64,000 bases of DNA from Arsenophonus endosymbiont of Aphis craccivora (GCF_013460135.1 NZ_CP038155.1:2294001-2358000), one strand, 5' to 3'; numbered from the stretch's first letter, positions 9,619 through 20,021 are shown. Notes: generated from the letters alone by a model not told the origin. Translations and numbers: made by a program.

Positions 9619-10098
9619 ATGCAACGTGTTTATATCGCCATTGGCAGCAATCTAGATGACCCCTTACAACAAGTACAAAGTGCCATTAGAGAATTGCAGC
9701 AATTACCAAATACCAAACCAATTGCCGTTTCTTCTTTCTATCGCTCTAAACCGATGGGGCCACAAGATCAGCCTGACTATCTCAATGCCGTTATCGCGTT
9801 AGATACTGAGTTATTGCCCGAAACCCTACTTAAACATACTCAATCGATTGAATTAATGCATGCTAGAGTGCGTAAAGCCGATCGTTGGGGGCCAAGAACT
9901 CTCGATTTGGATATTATGTTATATGGCCAACAGGTTATTCAGACAACGCATTTAACTATCCCTCATTATGGCCTTAAAGAACGAGAATTTGTGCTTTATC
10001 CCTTAGCAGAAATTGCCCCTCAGCTACGCTTTCCGGATGGTGAATTACTCAGTGATAGATTGCATCAGGTTGCTAAAAATGAACTGACTTTATGGTAA
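9619..10098 (+). CDS. folK: 6-hydroxymethyl-7,8-dihydropterin pyrophosphokinase
   Basis: Transfers pyrophosphate from ATP to hydroxymethyl-dihydropterin in folate synthesis. The 159 residues equal the E. coli length. Conserved motifs are IGSNLDDP near the start, FYRSKPMGPQDQPDYLNAV, and RWGPRTLDLDIMLYG, whose aspartates bind magnesium. It is translationally close to pcnB (2-bp gap), as in E. coli. The panB-panC genes that follow in relatives are missing and replaced by an insertion sequence. Confidence 0.97.
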   Translation: MQRVYIAIGSNLDDPLQQVQSAIRELQQLPNTKPIAVSSFYRSKPMGPQDQPDYLNAVIALDTELLPETLLKHTQSIELMHARVRKADRWGPRTLDLDIMLYGQQVIQTTHLTIPHYGLKEREFVLYPLAEIAPQLRFPDGELLSDRLHQVAKNELTLW

Positions 10099-10470
10099 TT
10101 TAGCCAATGATTCAATTGGCTATGGGCAAGCTATATATCGATCGTAATATTTAATAATAAAATTTCATTAATAATGAAATTGTTACCGTAAATTAAACAC
10201 TGCATAACTTAAAAAATAAACTTCCATTTTAAAATTGAACACGATTAGTAACCGTAGGTAATAAAATATTAGTTGTACACAACTAATATTGTCAGAAAAA
10301 ATAAATAGATAACTAAAATGAGATTTAAATGAAAAAATTTTCAAAAACAAATGATTATTATCTGGTAACAGCAAAGGCATTAATGGTTGCCATTATACTA
10401 TGCCGTTATTAAAAAAGAGTTGGAGTTAAATTATGTTGGTGTAACAATTTTAAATATTCACCAGCTGATA
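10099..10470. other. AT-rich gap between folK and IS copy 1
   Basis: No gene is recognisable where panB and panC are expected. Three hairpins are visible. TAGCCAAT/ATTGGCTA (10101-10122) lies just after folK without a T run. AATTTCATT/AATGAAATT spans 10161-10181. The longest, at 10265-10290, is listed separately. The sequence up to 10470 could be degraded remains or the flank of the original insertion site. Confidence 0.5.
10265..10290. repeat. 11-bp perfect dyad with 4-nt loop
   Basis: AATATTAGTTG (10265-10275), loop TACA, then CAACTAATATT (10280-10290). It could be a terminator or an operator-like palindrome. No neighbouring gene explains it. Confidence 0.55.
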
Positions 10471-11525
10471 GGCTTTGTTGAATAAATCGAACTTTTAGGT
10501 GATTGGCGGAGCTGATCGCTAAATTCGTTTCAACATCAGGTCCCCATGGCAAAGCAAAAGTTTAAAATTACCAACTGGCCCGCGTACAACAAGGCACTCA
10601 GACAACGTGGTTCCCTGACGGTCTGGCTTGATGAGTCGGCCATCGCTGGATGGACTGACAGTTCTTCGCCTGAAGGTCGTGGCCGGCCGCTTTACTACAG
10701 CGATATGGCTGTTACCACTGTCCTGATGATGAAGCGTGTGTTTAACCTGTCGCTCCGGGCATTACAGGGCTTCGTTGATTCGATTTTTAAACTCATGTCT
10801 TTGCCGCTGTGCTGTCCGGACTACTCGCTGGTCAGCAGACGAGCAAAGAGCGTCAACATCAGCATAAAAACGCCAACGCGTGGTGAAATCTCGCATCTGG
10901 TCATCGACAGTACCGGTCTGAAGGTCTTTGGCGAAGGTGAATGGAAAGTCAGGCAGCATGGGGCTGACAGACGAAGAGTGTGGCGCAAGCTTCATCTGGC
11001 AGCAGACAGTGTGACTCATGAGATTATCTGTGCCGACTTATCGCTCAGCGGAACGACAGATGCGCAGGCACTGCCGGGCCTGATTAACCAAACCCACCGG
11101 AAAATCAGGGAAGTGTCAGCAGACGGTGCTTATGACGCCTGTTACTGCCACGATGCGTTGCTAAGAAAGAAAATCAGGCCCCTTATCCCGCCGCGAAGCG
11201 GAGCGAAATACTGGCCGGACAAGTACCATGAACGTAACCATGCGGTGGCGAATCAGCGTCTGAGCAGGAGTAATGATATGTGGAAAAAGAAAGTGGGTTA
11301 TCACCGGCGTTCAGTGGCAGAAACAGCGATGTTCCGCATAAAAACTTTGCTGGGTGGCCATCTGAGGCTGCGTGACTATGAGGCTCAGGTAGGTGAAGCA
11401 ATGGCGATGGTCAAAGCGCTGAACCGTATGACGTTGTTGGGTATGCCACACAGCGTCAGGATCGGATAACAGCTGTAGCAGAGGGAGCCATCCTGTCGGC
11501 TAATTCTGATTTATTCAACAAAGCC
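10471..11525 (+). mobile_element. IS903-group (IS5 family) insertion sequence, copy 1
   Basis: The 1055-bp element is bounded by perfect 18-bp inverted repeats GGCTTTGTTGAATAAATC. It carries one transposase gene and is clearly more GC-rich than its surroundings. The 9-bp flanks differ (CAGCTGATA on the left, ATTGGGATC on the right), so there is no target duplication. The right end abuts comEC at about codon 13, and the left end lies downstream of folK, so this copy marks a rearrangement junction. Confidence 0.97.
10546..11469 (+). CDS. IS903-type DDE transposase (copy 1)
   Basis: The 307-residue transposase has the DDE triad D121 (LVIDSTGLK), D193 (SADGAYD) and E259 (SVAETAMFR), the positions expected for IS903. 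It appears intact. Copies in this window differ from each other by only one or a few residues. Long antisense frames of 85 and 72 codons inside it are by-products of its GC-rich codons. Confidence 0.96.
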   Translation: MAKQKFKITNWPAYNKALRQRGSLTVWLDESAIAGWTDSSSPEGRGRPLYYSDMAVTTVLMMKRVFNLSLRALQGFVDSIFKLMSLPLCCPDYSLVSRRAKSVNISIKTPTRGEISHLVIDSTGLKVFGEGEWKVRQHGADRRRVWRKLHLAADSVTHEIICADLSLSGTTDAQALPGLINQTHRKIREVSADGAYDACYCHDALLRKKIRPLIPPRSGAKYWPDKYHERNHAVANQRLSRSNDMWKKKVGYHRRSVAETAMFRIKTLLGGHLRLRDYEAQVGEAMAMVKALNRMTLLGMPHSVRIG

Positions 11526-13767
11526 ATTGGGATCATTACCATTACTTTTTTTATCTCAATTACCAAATAAATCATTACAATTATGGTTGTTTGTCATATT
11601 CTTTTTATTTTGGTTTATTCCATGTTATTTAACAAAATTTATTGCTATTTTAGCTATAAGTTTTTTGTGGGGATGTTGGCAGGGATATTATTTATTAGAA
11701 AAAATGAAATTATTAAGTCAGCCAGAACAACGTCATGTAGCCATTATTGAAGATAGTTTAGTTAATAGGGATAATAATATTCGAATAAAAGTAAGGTTGT
11801 TAATCAATAATAAAGAATCATTTCCGATATTGTATGCTTATCTTCAGTTTAAGCCTAATGCTCTAACTAAAAATAATTTTTTTGTGCCGGACAACAACTC
11901 ATTTTTTCTAGTCGATTAAAGCCCGTTCATAGTTTATTAAATGAAGGTGGATTTGATTTACAACGTTATGCCATAAGTCAACGCTTGCTAGGTACGTTTA
12001 ATGTTCAAAACTTTACTATATTGAATAAACACTGTTCTTTAAGGCAAAAGGTAATTGCAGCGTCGGTTAATGTTATCAGTAAATATCATAATCAGGCGGT
12101 GATTTATGCTTTAACGTTTGGGGAACGTGGATTATTAGAACCCGTATTAAGGCAACAATTGCAACGAACCGGTATTGCGCATTTGATGGCTATCTCAGGT
12201 TTACATATTGGCATGGCTTATTTTTTTGGTTTTTGGCTATATCGTTTGATTCAGTTTTTATTACCCATTTGTTTTATCGAGCTTCGTATACCGATGTTAG
12301 CGGGTTGGTGCTTTGCTTTAGGTTATGTTTGGTTGTCTGGTTGGGCGATACCTGCACTGCGGGCTATATTTGCCTTATCGTTATGGCTTTATATTCGGTA
12401 ACAAAATTTTGTTTGTTTTCCCTGGCAATGGGCATTATGGAGTATTACTTTAATTTTAGTGTTTGAACCTCTTGCGATACTTTCTGATAGCTTTTGGCTT
12501 TCAAGTTTTGCGGTTGCGGCATTAATATTTTGGTTTTCGTTTGTCAAATTGAGTGTACAGTTTCCACACAGTTGGCTTAATTGGATATTTAAATTGGTTC
12601 ATTTGCAATTAGGCATGCTGATTCTATTAATTCCTATTCAATTGGTTTTATTTCAAGGAGTTAATATTACTAGTATTTTTGCTAATTTATGGGCTGTGCC
12701 AATTATTTCATTTATAACCATACCGTTAATTATGGTTTCATATATTTGTATTTTTTGGTACGCAGGACAAAATTTATTATTTGGTATAATCGATAAAAGC
12801 ATTATTTTAGCATTATGGCCCCTAGCTCATATTGAGCGTTACTGGCTTGATACTGGCCATCTTCCAATTATCATAACTGGGCTTAGTTGGCTTATTATTT
12901 TATGTTGGCAGTTTAGTTGGTTTGTGCAGTATAAATTGCTGATAATAGTGTTAATTTATTGGTTAATCACGACCATGAAACAAAACTATTTGGTTCTTTG
13001 GCGATTGATTATGTTAGATGTGGGGCATGGATTAGCAATTATTATTGAGCAACAGGGAAAAGTGTTAATTTATGACACTGGTATTTCATGGAAGAAAAAG
13101 AGTAGTGCTAATAGTACTATTTTGCCTTATTTACGATATCATCGTTTAACACCTGAAGGCATTATACTTAGTCATAATCATATCGATCACACTGGTGGGG
13201 TAGGGAGTTTATTATTAACCTATCCTGGATTAAAGATTAGAAGTCACTTTGATAAAAAAAATCATTTTCCATGCCATCGAGGTATTTATTGGCAATGGCA
13301 GAAATTATATTTTGAAGTATTATGGCCAATAATTGATCAAAAAAGATCACATAATAATGAATCGTGTGTAGTAAAAATTAGTGATGGCTATCATTCGGTT
13401 ATTCTATCTGGCGATATTGAAAAAACAGCGGAGAAAGAACTCGTGCGTCTAGCAATAGCAAATTTGCCTGCTAATTTATTACAAGTTCCTCATCATGGTA
13501 GTAATACTTCGTCGACGATGGCGTTTATTCAAGCAATTAAACCGCAATATGCACTTACTTCTGTTGCACGTTATAGCCGTTGGCGTTTACCTTCTGATAA
13601 GTAGCCAACGATATGAGAATATAGGGGAAAATTGGCTGAGTACAGCGGAATCAGGGCAAATTATAGCGCAGTTCTATTTTGATAAAATTGAAATAATGCG
13701 TTATAGACAGGAAGTTTATCCTAGCTGGTATCATCAGCAGTTTGGTATTTATAGATTTCTCAAGTAA
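11526..13767 (+). pseudogene. comEC: DNA uptake/recombination channel ComEC, truncated and multiply broken
   Basis: Inner-membrane channel protein of natural transformation (YcaI in E. coli, 754 residues). Homology begins directly at the IS edge with GSLPLLFLSQLP, matching about residue 14, so the first codons and promoter are gone. The frame is lost in a run of seven T bases at 11877-11883, where one missing T restores the FCAGQQ frame. It meets an in-frame TAA at 12399-12401 (after SLWLYIR) and shifts again near 13602 after WRLPSDK. The last part reads on to [13 protein letters not shown]. Recognisable motifs remain: HLMAISGLHIGMA, the metallo-beta-lactamase-like LSHNHIDHTGG, and VPHHGSNTSS. 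It is a clear pseudogene upstream of msbA. Confidence 0.93.
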
Positions 13768-13804
13768 AATAAACGGCTTATTTTTATGGGTATTTAATAA
13801 GACA

Positions 13805-15556
13805 ATGATAATGAATGATAAAGATCTTTCTACATGGCAAACATTTCGCCGACTATGGCCTATGATTTTGCCATTTAAACTGGGATTAAGTGTAGCTGCT
13901 GTTGCGTTAATTATTAACGCTGCCGGCGATGCATTCATGATCTCCTTATTAAAACCTTTGCTTGATGAAGGTTTCGGTAAAGCTGATAACAGCACACTAA
14001 AATGGTTACCCATTGCTATATTGGGGCTAATGCTGATAAGAGGGATATCGAGTTTTATCTCCAATTATTGTATTGCCTGGGTTTCTGGTAAAGTTGTAAT
14101 GAATATGCGTAGGCGTTTGTTTGGCCATATGATGGGGATGCCTGTTTCTTTTTTTGATCAACAGTCGACAGGAACTTTACTTTCTCGCATAACGTATGAT
14201 TCTGAGCAAGTCGCCTCATCTTCCTCTAGCGCTTTAATCACTATTGTTCGAGAAAGCGCTTACATTATCGGTCTGTTTGGGCTGATGTTTTATTACAGTT
14301 GGCATCTTTCACTAATATTAATTGTTATTGCTCCTATTGTTGCGTTAACCATTCGCTCGGTTTCTAAACACTTTAGGAATATTAGTAAAAGTATGCAAAC
14401 TGGCATGGGACAAGTAACTGCTAGTGCGGAACAGATGTTAAAAGGCCATAAGGAAGTTTTGATTTTTGGGGGGCAAAAAGTTGAAACTGAGCGTTTTAGC
14501 AAAGTGAGTAATCATATGCGCCGGCAAACGATGAAAATGGTGACAGCATCTTCTATCTCTGATCCTATTATCCAACTGATAGCCTCTCTAGCATTAGCAT
14601 TCACGCTTTATATCGCGAGTTTTCCTGAAGTTATGCAAACATTGACAGCAGGCACTATCGGTGTGGTTTTTTCATCCATGTTTGCATTAATGCGCCCATT
14701 AAAGTCATTAACAAATGTTAATGCACAATTTCAAAGAGGTATGGCCGCATGCCAGACATTGTTTACCATTTTAGATATGGATCAGGAAAAAGACGAGGGT
14801 AAATTAACCTTAAAAAAAGCGAAAGGTGAAATAGAGTTTAAACATGTTACCTTTAAGTATGCAACAAAAGAGCATCCTGCATTACATGATATCTGTTTTA
14901 AAATACCGGCAGGAAAATCCATTGCCTTAGTCGGACGATCAGGTTCAGGAAAATCAACTATTGCGAATCTAATTACCCGCTTTTATGAGGTTAATGAAGG
15001 TCAAATACTGCTTGATGATCATGATTTACGTGAATACACTTTAAGCTCTCTACGTAGCCAAGTCGCACTCGTTTCTCAACATGTCTATCTTTTTAACGAT
15101 ACTATTGCCAATAATATTGCTTACGCAACCGATGGTCGTTTCAGTCGAAAAGCGATCGAAAAAGCCGCTAAGATGGCTTATGCAATAGACTTTATTCAAA
15201 AACTGGATAATGGACTAGATACCGTTATTGGTGAAAATGGTGTAATGCTTTCTGGTGGGCAGCGGCAACGAATTGCGATTGCGCGTGCTTTATTACATAA
15301 CTCATCTATATTAATTCTTGATGAAGCTACATCTGCACTTGATACTGAGTCAGAGAGAGCGATTCAGGCAGCATTGGACGAATTACAGAAAAATCGGACT
15401 TCGATTATTATTGCCCATCGTCTTTCGACAATAGAAAATGCAGATGAAATTTTAGTTATTCAAGATGGTAAAATGACTGAACGAGGTACCCATCAAACTC
15501 TACTTAAGTGCGATGGGGCATATGCTCAACTTTATAGCATGCAATTTAAACAATGA
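13805..15556 (+). CDS. msbA: Lipid A/phospholipid flippase MsbA
   Basis: Homodimeric inner-membrane ABC exporter that flips core lipid A. The start is taken at the ATG 13805, giving [16 protein letters not shown] (583 residues, E. coli 582). The ATG at 13811 is equally possible, and neither has a strong ribosome site. Six membrane segments fill the first 320 residues. The nucleotide-binding domain has Walker [10 protein letters not shown], signature LSGGQRQR, Walker [10 protein letters not shown] and the H-loop histidine in IIAHRLS. It overlaps lpxK by 4 bp (ATGA), as in the E. coli msbA-lpxK operon. It is intact despite the broken comEC upstream, so its promoter probably lies within the comEC remnant. 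Confidence 0.97.
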   Translation: MIMNDKDLSTWQTFRRLWPMILPFKLGLSVAAVALIINAAGDAFMISLLKPLLDEGFGKADNSTLKWLPIAILGLMLIRGISSFISNYCIAWVSGKVVMNMRRRLFGHMMGMPVSFFDQQSTGTLLSRITYDSEQVASSSSSALITIVRESAYIIGLFGLMFYYSWHLSLILIVIAPIVALTIRSVSKHFRNISKSMQTGMGQVTASAEQMLKGHKEVLIFGGQKVETERFSKVSNHMRRQTMKMVTASSISDPIIQLIASLALAFTLYIASFPEVMQTLTAGTIGVVFSSMFALMRPLKSLTNVNAQFQRGMAACQTLFTILDMDQEKDEGKLTLKKAKGEIEFKHVTFKYATKEHPALHDICFKIPAGKSIALVGRSGSGKSTIANLITRFYEVNEGQILLDDHDLREYTLSSLRSQVALVSQHVYLFNDTIANNIAYATDGRFSRKAIEKAAKMAYAIDFIQKLDNGLDTVIGENGVMLSGGQRQRIAIARALLHNSSILILDEATSALDTESERAIQAALDELQKNRTSIIIAHRLSTIENADEILVIQDGKMTERGTHQTLLKCDGAYAQLYSMQFKQ

Positions 15557-16545
15557 TTGATAAAATATGGTTAGGTGGTTCGTGGCTATATCTTTTGCTA
15601 CTACCGTTGTCGATATTATATGGCATGATTATTGGATTAAGACGCCTTGGCTATCATTTGGCAATTTTCTCTAGTTGGAAAGCGCCGATACCTATTATCG
15701 TTGTGGGTAATTTGACTGTCGGCGGTAATGGTAAAACTCCGGTTGTTATTTGGTTAGTTGAGCAGCTTTTATCACGGGGTTATAGTGTTGGTGTTGTATC
15801 CCGTGGATATGGCGGTAAAGCAACTTCTTATCCGCTATTAGTTAATGAAAGTATATCAATAAAAGAAACCGGCGATGAACCTGCGTTAATTTATCGGCGA
15901 ACTGGTGTGCAAGTGGCAGTTGCTCCTAAACGAGTAGACGCAGTTAAGATGCTACTAAAGCAACAAAAACTGGATGTTATTATTGCTGATGATGGTCTTC
16001 AGCATTACGCACTACAAAGGGATTTTGAGATCGTTGTTATCGACGGTATCCGTCGTTTTGGCAATGGTTGGTTGCTGCCTGCTGGTCCATTACGAGAATG
16101 TCAATATCGTTTGAATACCGTTAATGCTGTTATTACTAATGGTGGTATGGCTAAGTATGGGGAGATTGCCATGCAGTTAACAGGCGATATTGCTATCAAT
16201 ATGTTGACCGGTGAAAAACGCTCAGGCTGTGAATTGGAGCAAGTTGTTGCCATTGCAGGAATTGGGCACCCAGCACGTTTTTTTTCAAGTCTTGAACAAA
16301 AAGGAGTGCCATTAATTGCAACACACGCTTTCGCTGATCACCAGTGTTATGAGTTTTCTAAACTAACAACCTTAGTGACTGAACATCAAACATTATTAAT
16401 GACTGAAAAGGACGCAGTGAAATGTTTTCATTTTGCTCAATTAAATTGGTGGTATCTGTCAGTAAATGCCCAACTTGCACAGCCTGGTGCAGGAAAAACC
16501 CTTTCCGCCATTAGTGAATTGGTCAAGTCTGGTAAAAATGCTTGA
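15553..16545 (+). CDS. lpxK: Tetraacyldisaccharide 4'-kinase
   Basis: Phosphorylates the 4' position of the lipid A disaccharide at the inner membrane. The 330 residues compare with 328 in E. coli. A hydrophobic N-terminal segment (about 10-30) precedes the P-loop-type motif [13 protein letters not shown] (about 52-64). [31 protein letters not shown] and the C-terminal MTEKDAVK also match. It is translationally coupled to msbA through a 4-bp overlap. ycaQ, next in E. coli, is absent. Confidence 0.97.
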   Translation: MIDKIWLGGSWLYLLLLPLSILYGMIIGLRRLGYHLAIFSSWKAPIPIIVVGNLTVGGNGKTPVVIWLVEQLLSRGYSVGVVSRGYGGKATSYPLLVNESISIKETGDEPALIYRRTGVQVAVAPKRVDAVKMLLKQQKLDVIIADDGLQHYALQRDFEIVVIDGIRRFGNGWLLPAGPLRECQYRLNTVNAVITNGGMAKYGEIAMQLTGDIAINMLTGEKRSGCELEQVVAIAGIGHPARFFSSLEQKGVPLIATHAFADHQCYEFSKLTTLVTEHQTLLMTEKDAVKCFHFAQLNWWYLSVNAQLAQPGAGKTLSAISELVKSGKNA

Positions 16546-16914
16546 AATAATAACATTGTCATGTTATATATAAGTCTATCCTAGTTAGGAATGTATTGAC
16601 TTAATTTCAATTATACCACGCCAGCTATTATTTCATTAATAAAAAATCATTTAATTTTATTTAGTATCAAATCTGATTGATAAACTCTAGTAATGAATAA
16701 TTTGGCATGTGTTATGTTGTTTGATGTTTAAACAGATCCTAAATAGCAACAGACACTACTGAGTTGGTGTTTTTTTAATATAATAATACTACTTTGACAT
16801 TAAGGGTATTTGGTGAAAGAAAAAATGGGGTTTCTATCGAAAACTTAATAAAAGCGTAGGGAGCACTAGGAGAAAATGAAATTTTGTCAACTAGTGAACA
16901 AAAGGAGTTTTATT
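16546..16914. other. Long AT-rich leader region upstream of the cold-shock gene
   Basis: No coding sequence is recognised in 369 bp where ycaQ would lie in relatives. The region may hold the promoter and a long 5' untranslated leader, which is usual for cspA-type genes, but I see no clear cold-box. A second possible start (ATG 16876, preceded by AGGAG) lies in frame 13 codons before the chosen cold-shock start. Confidence 0.4.
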
Positions 16915-17136
16915 ATGACATTACAATTACAAATGGGTCGCGTAAAATTGTTTGATGTAAAAGAAGGCTATGGATTTATCTCCCCAGTGAATGGCGGTCA
17001 AGATATCTATGTTAATCGTCGAGCTCTTGCGAACACTAAAAATAAATGGCTTAAAGAAGGCCAGTGTGTTGAATTTTCTGTTACGCGTAACGCTTATGGC
17101 ATTGCTGCCGTTGATGTTATCGCTTATGAATTTTAA
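16915..17136 (+). CDS. Divergent cold-shock domain protein
   Basis: A 73-residue single cold-shock domain, probably a small cytosolic RNA/DNA-binding chaperone. The start at 16915 follows AGGAG by 8 nt and aligns with family starts. An in-frame ATG at 16876 with its own AGGAG would add 13 residues. The RNP1-like motif reads EGYGFISP. The usual WFN after the first lysine is LFD, and RNP2, normally VFVHF, is IYVNR, so two nucleic-acid-stacking positions differ. It lies between lpxK and ycaR, where E. coli has none, so lineage-specific gain is likely. It is not a clear orthologue of CspA, CspC, CspD or CspE. Confidence 0.8.
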   Translation: MTLQLQMGRVKLFDVKEGYGFISPVNGGQDIYVNRRALANTKNKWLKEGQCVEFSVTRNAYGIAAVDVIAYEF

Positions 17137-17263
17137 CCTAATGTTAGCTGCCAATTTGTCAGATTACTGACAAATACATATTAGAGCAGATATTAAAGTT
17201 AACGGTGATGCATGCTTATGCTATTCTGGTTTCATCTTAAATTACGTTTTTGATGAGGAATAT

Positions 17264-17443
17264 ATGGATCACCGTCTACTTGATATCATTGCTTGTCCTA
17301 TTTGTCATGGCAAACTAGTCTATGATAAACAAAATTTAGAGCTTATCTGTAAATTTGATCATCTTGCTTATCCTGTGCGTAATAACATACCGGTATTATT
17401 AAAAGAAGAAGCTCGTGAGTTGCCTTTAGATGAAGAAAAGTAA
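17264..17443 (+). CDS. ycaR: Small zinc-ribbon-like protein YcaR (Trm112 family)
   Basis: A 59-residue product beginning [18 protein letters not shown], closely matching E. coli YcaR (60 residues). The CPIC motif (C11, C14) is present; a third cysteine is in LICKFDH. Members of the Trm112-like UPF0434 family are small single-domain proteins; the role of YcaR is unknown. GAGGA lies about 8 nt upstream of the ATG. The stop is 1 bp before the kdsB start, giving the conserved ycaR-kdsB pair and likely translational coupling. Confidence 0.93.
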   Translation: MDHRLLDIIACPICHGKLVYDKQNLELICKFDHLAYPVRNNIPVLLKEEARELPLDEEK

Positions 17444-17444
17444 C

Positions 17445-18194
17445 ATGTTTACAGTCATTATTCCGGCCCGTTTTGCTTCTAATCGTTTACTGGGCAAGCC
17501 GTTAGCTGATATTCATGGCAAACCTATGATTATTAGAGTAATGGAAAGAGCGCTAATGTCAGATGCAACGCGAGTTATTGTGGCGACTGATCATCAGGCT
17601 GTATTTGATGTGGTGCATGCGGCCAATGGAGAGGTTTGCATGACCGACGTTGACCACCAATCAGGCACTGAAAGATTAGCGGAAGTTATTGAAAAATATA
17701 AATTCTCTGACGATGAAATTATTATCAATGTACAAGGTGACGAACCTTTAATCCCACCAGAAATAATTAATCAATTAGCTAGTAATCTGATGCTAAATAA
17801 CGTCGGCATGGCAACATTAGCGGCACCGATAAACGATCCACAGGAAGTATTTGATCCGGCTATTGTAAAAGTTGTGACGGATAAACAGAGCAATGCCTTA
17901 TATTTTTCCAGAGCGGCTATTCCCTGGGAACGTGATCGCTTTGCCGTCAGCAAAATGGAAATTGGCCAGCATTTTTTGCGTCATATCGGTATTTATGCTT
18001 ATCGGGCCGGTTTTATTCGTCGTTATATCCAATGGTCGATAAGTCCGTTAGAGACGATAGAAATGCTTGAGCAGCTACGTGTACTGTGGTACGGCGAAAA
18101 AATTCATGTAGCCTTGGCAGTTAAAACACCAGGGCCTGGGGTTGATAATCAGCAGGATCTCGATGCTGTTCGGAAAGCATTTTTCCCTAGTTAA
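17445..18194 (+). CDS. kdsB: 3-deoxy-manno-octulosonate cytidylyltransferase
   Basis: Activates Kdo as CMP-Kdo for the lipopolysaccharide inner core. The start at 17445 gives [20 protein letters not shown] and 249 residues (E. coli 248); an upstream in-frame ATG would add five codons overlapping ycaR. Conserved motifs are the CTP-binding IPAR...RLx[25 protein letters not shown] and LEQLRVLW. Together with lpxK, msbA and the lpxD-lpxB cluster it shows that a Kdo-lipid A pathway is retained. Confidence 0.97.
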   Translation: MFTVIIPARFASNRLLGKPLADIHGKPMIIRVMERALMSDATRVIVATDHQAVFDVVHAANGEVCMTDVDHQSGTERLAEVIEKYKFSDDEIIINVQGDEPLIPPEIINQLASNLMLNNVGMATLAAPINDPQEVFDPAIVKVVTDKQSNALYFSRAAIPWERDRFAVSKMEIGQHFLRHIGIYAYRAGFIRRYIQWSISPLETIEMLEQLRVLWYGEKIHVALAVKTPGPGVDNQQDLDAVRKAFFPS

Positions 18195-18228
18195 AATTAT
18201 CCTGATGTCACCAATTATAAAAAGCTAA

Positions 18229-19037
18229 CTATTCCACTACATTGGAACTGAGCATTAGAGGTTGGGTATTGTCAATTTTTATTGACTGCCATATTGAGCC
18301 AATAAATTCATACCAAGCGCATTCTGAGTGGGAAAAAAAGTAAATCGATGGGAAAAATTTTTCCCAGGGTTGTAATGGTGAGGTAATGGCAAGTTGATTG
18401 TCGGGTGCTGTAATGGGATGCATATTTCTAGCTATAAAGAAACGTTCAGCGCGTGCCATATGGTTAGCTGAAGTCACCAATAGAAAAGGTTGCTGGCCAA
18501 CGATTTTTCTACTTCGAAGGCTTCTTCTTGGGTATCTCTGGGGGTGCTTAAGGTAATTATGGCTGTTTCTGCTACCCCTAACGATAGTGCTACTTTTGCT
18601 GCCACTTCAGTATTACTGATTAAATTGTTACCGCGCCCGCCAGTAAAAATTAATTTTGCCCTTGGATATTGAGAATAAAGGCGAATTCCTTCCGTCACTC
18701 TAGCCAGGCTATTATTAATAAGGTTAGCGCTTGGCGGCCAATAAGGGTTGTAAGTAAATCCCCCTCCAAGTACAACGATATATTGGATGTTTTCTTCTTT
18801 AGGGTGCAAAAGTTCATAGCGTTTGTTAAACACACCTTCTGACGATAGTAGTAATTTATCAGCAACAGGTTGTAGACTTAGTAACAAAATAGTTAACCAA
18901 CTAAAAGAGACTAAACATTTGTCACTTTTTTGACAATGAGTGAACCAAAGTAGTAATAATCCTATAAAGCTAATTAAAATAAGAAGAGGTAATGGCATTA
19001 AAAGCGCACTAATGTATTTTTTTAATGTAAACAGCAT
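18229..19037 (-). pseudogene. elyC: Envelope biogenesis factor ElyC, one frameshift
   Basis: Inner-membrane DUF218 protein linked in E. coli to peptidoglycan and lipid carrier metabolism. The N-terminal part (start 19037) has two membrane segments and the VVLGGG and LIFTGGRG motifs. It runs to ASNLFYW and stops near 18474. The C-terminal part (VTSANHMARA to the stop at 18229) continues one base off. Comparison with E. coli FLLVTSAS suggests loss of one T in a short T run near 18480. Otherwise the gene is full length. A single lesion leaves open a sequencing error or recent decay. Confidence 0.85.
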
Positions 19038-19233
19038 GTTTCAATCCTAGTTAATCAATTTATCGAGTATAGTATAATTTAATCATATAGATAATAGTTA
19101 ATAAATTGTTAATATAGAAATCATTTTCAATGAAAATATTATTGTTTTTTATTAACAATATGTAGGTTGAATAGATATTTTTATCGTCAATGGCGATTAA
19201 GTTTTATAATAGTGGTTATCGGGGTATTTTTTC

Positions 19234-20010
19234 ATGGTAGATCGCAATTTTGATGATATTGCAGATAAGTTTACACAAAATATTTATGGTACAACCAAGG
19301 GAAAAATACGCGAAGCTGTTATTTGGCAGGATCTTAACTATTTGCTTGATTTATTACCCAATAAGCCGTTAAAAATATTAGACGCGGGTGGGGGAGAAGG
19401 TTTTTTTGCAAGCAAGCTGGCGGCCATGGTACATCAAGTTATTGTTTGTGACATTTCGGCAACGATGCTTGAACGCGCCAAATTATTGGCTAAAGAAAAA
19501 AAAGTAAGCCATAACATGCAATTCATTCACTCTTCCGTTCAAAATATTACTCAATATTTAACAGAAATGGGAGCAGTTGATTTAGTATTATTTCATGCAG
19601 TTATTGAATGGATCAGTGAACAAAAATCTGCAATAAAAACCCTAGCGGATATAATTAACCCAGGTGGCGCATTTTCTATCATGTTTTATAATGCGAATGG
19701 GTTGGTGATGAGAAATGCTGTATTAGGTAACTTCCATTTAGCGACACCTAATATTCAGCGACGCCGCAAACGTTCACTTACTCCTATAAATCCGTTATTA
19801 CCAAAAACAGTATATCAATGGCTGGCAGAATTGTATTTTAGAATAGTTGGTAAAACAGGTGTAAGGGTTTTTCATGATTATCTACAAAGCCGTTAGTTAC
19901 AAAATAAAGATTTTCCGGCATTGCTTGCTTTGGAGCAGCGTTATTGTCGACAACAACCCTATATTGATCTGGGGCGCTATATTCATGTTATGGCATGCAA
20001 GTCTATGTGA
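19234..20010 (+). pseudogene. cmoM: tRNA (cmo5U34) carboxymethyl methyltransferase CmoM with one amber stop
   Basis: CmoM (SmtA) methylates cmo5U34 in certain tRNAs using SAM. The SAM motif LDAGGGEGFFASKL and the FHAVIEW and GKTGVRVFHDYL motifs are intact. The frame meets TAG at 19894-19896 after YLQSR, then continues in the same frame through ALLALEQRYCRQQPYIDLGRYIHV to TGA at 20008-20010. This would total 258 residues (E. coli 261). The truncated form lacks about 37 C-terminal residues, so partial activity cannot be excluded. mukF begins 12 bp later, as in the smtA-mukFEB operon. Confidence 0.88.
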
Positions 20011-20021
20011 AAGGATGAATT

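Noticed and set aside
10762-11401. Antisense frames of 85 and 72 codons inside every IS copy
   Set aside because: They lie wholly within the transposase gene on the opposite strand, arise from its GC-rich codons, and repeat identically in each copy.
7356-19896. Amber codons in gluQ and cmoM as evidence of UAG recoding or suppression
   Set aside because: Only two TAG cases are seen, other genes are broken by TAA, frameshifts or an IS, and no suppressor tRNA or special downstream element is visible. Ordinary decay explains them.
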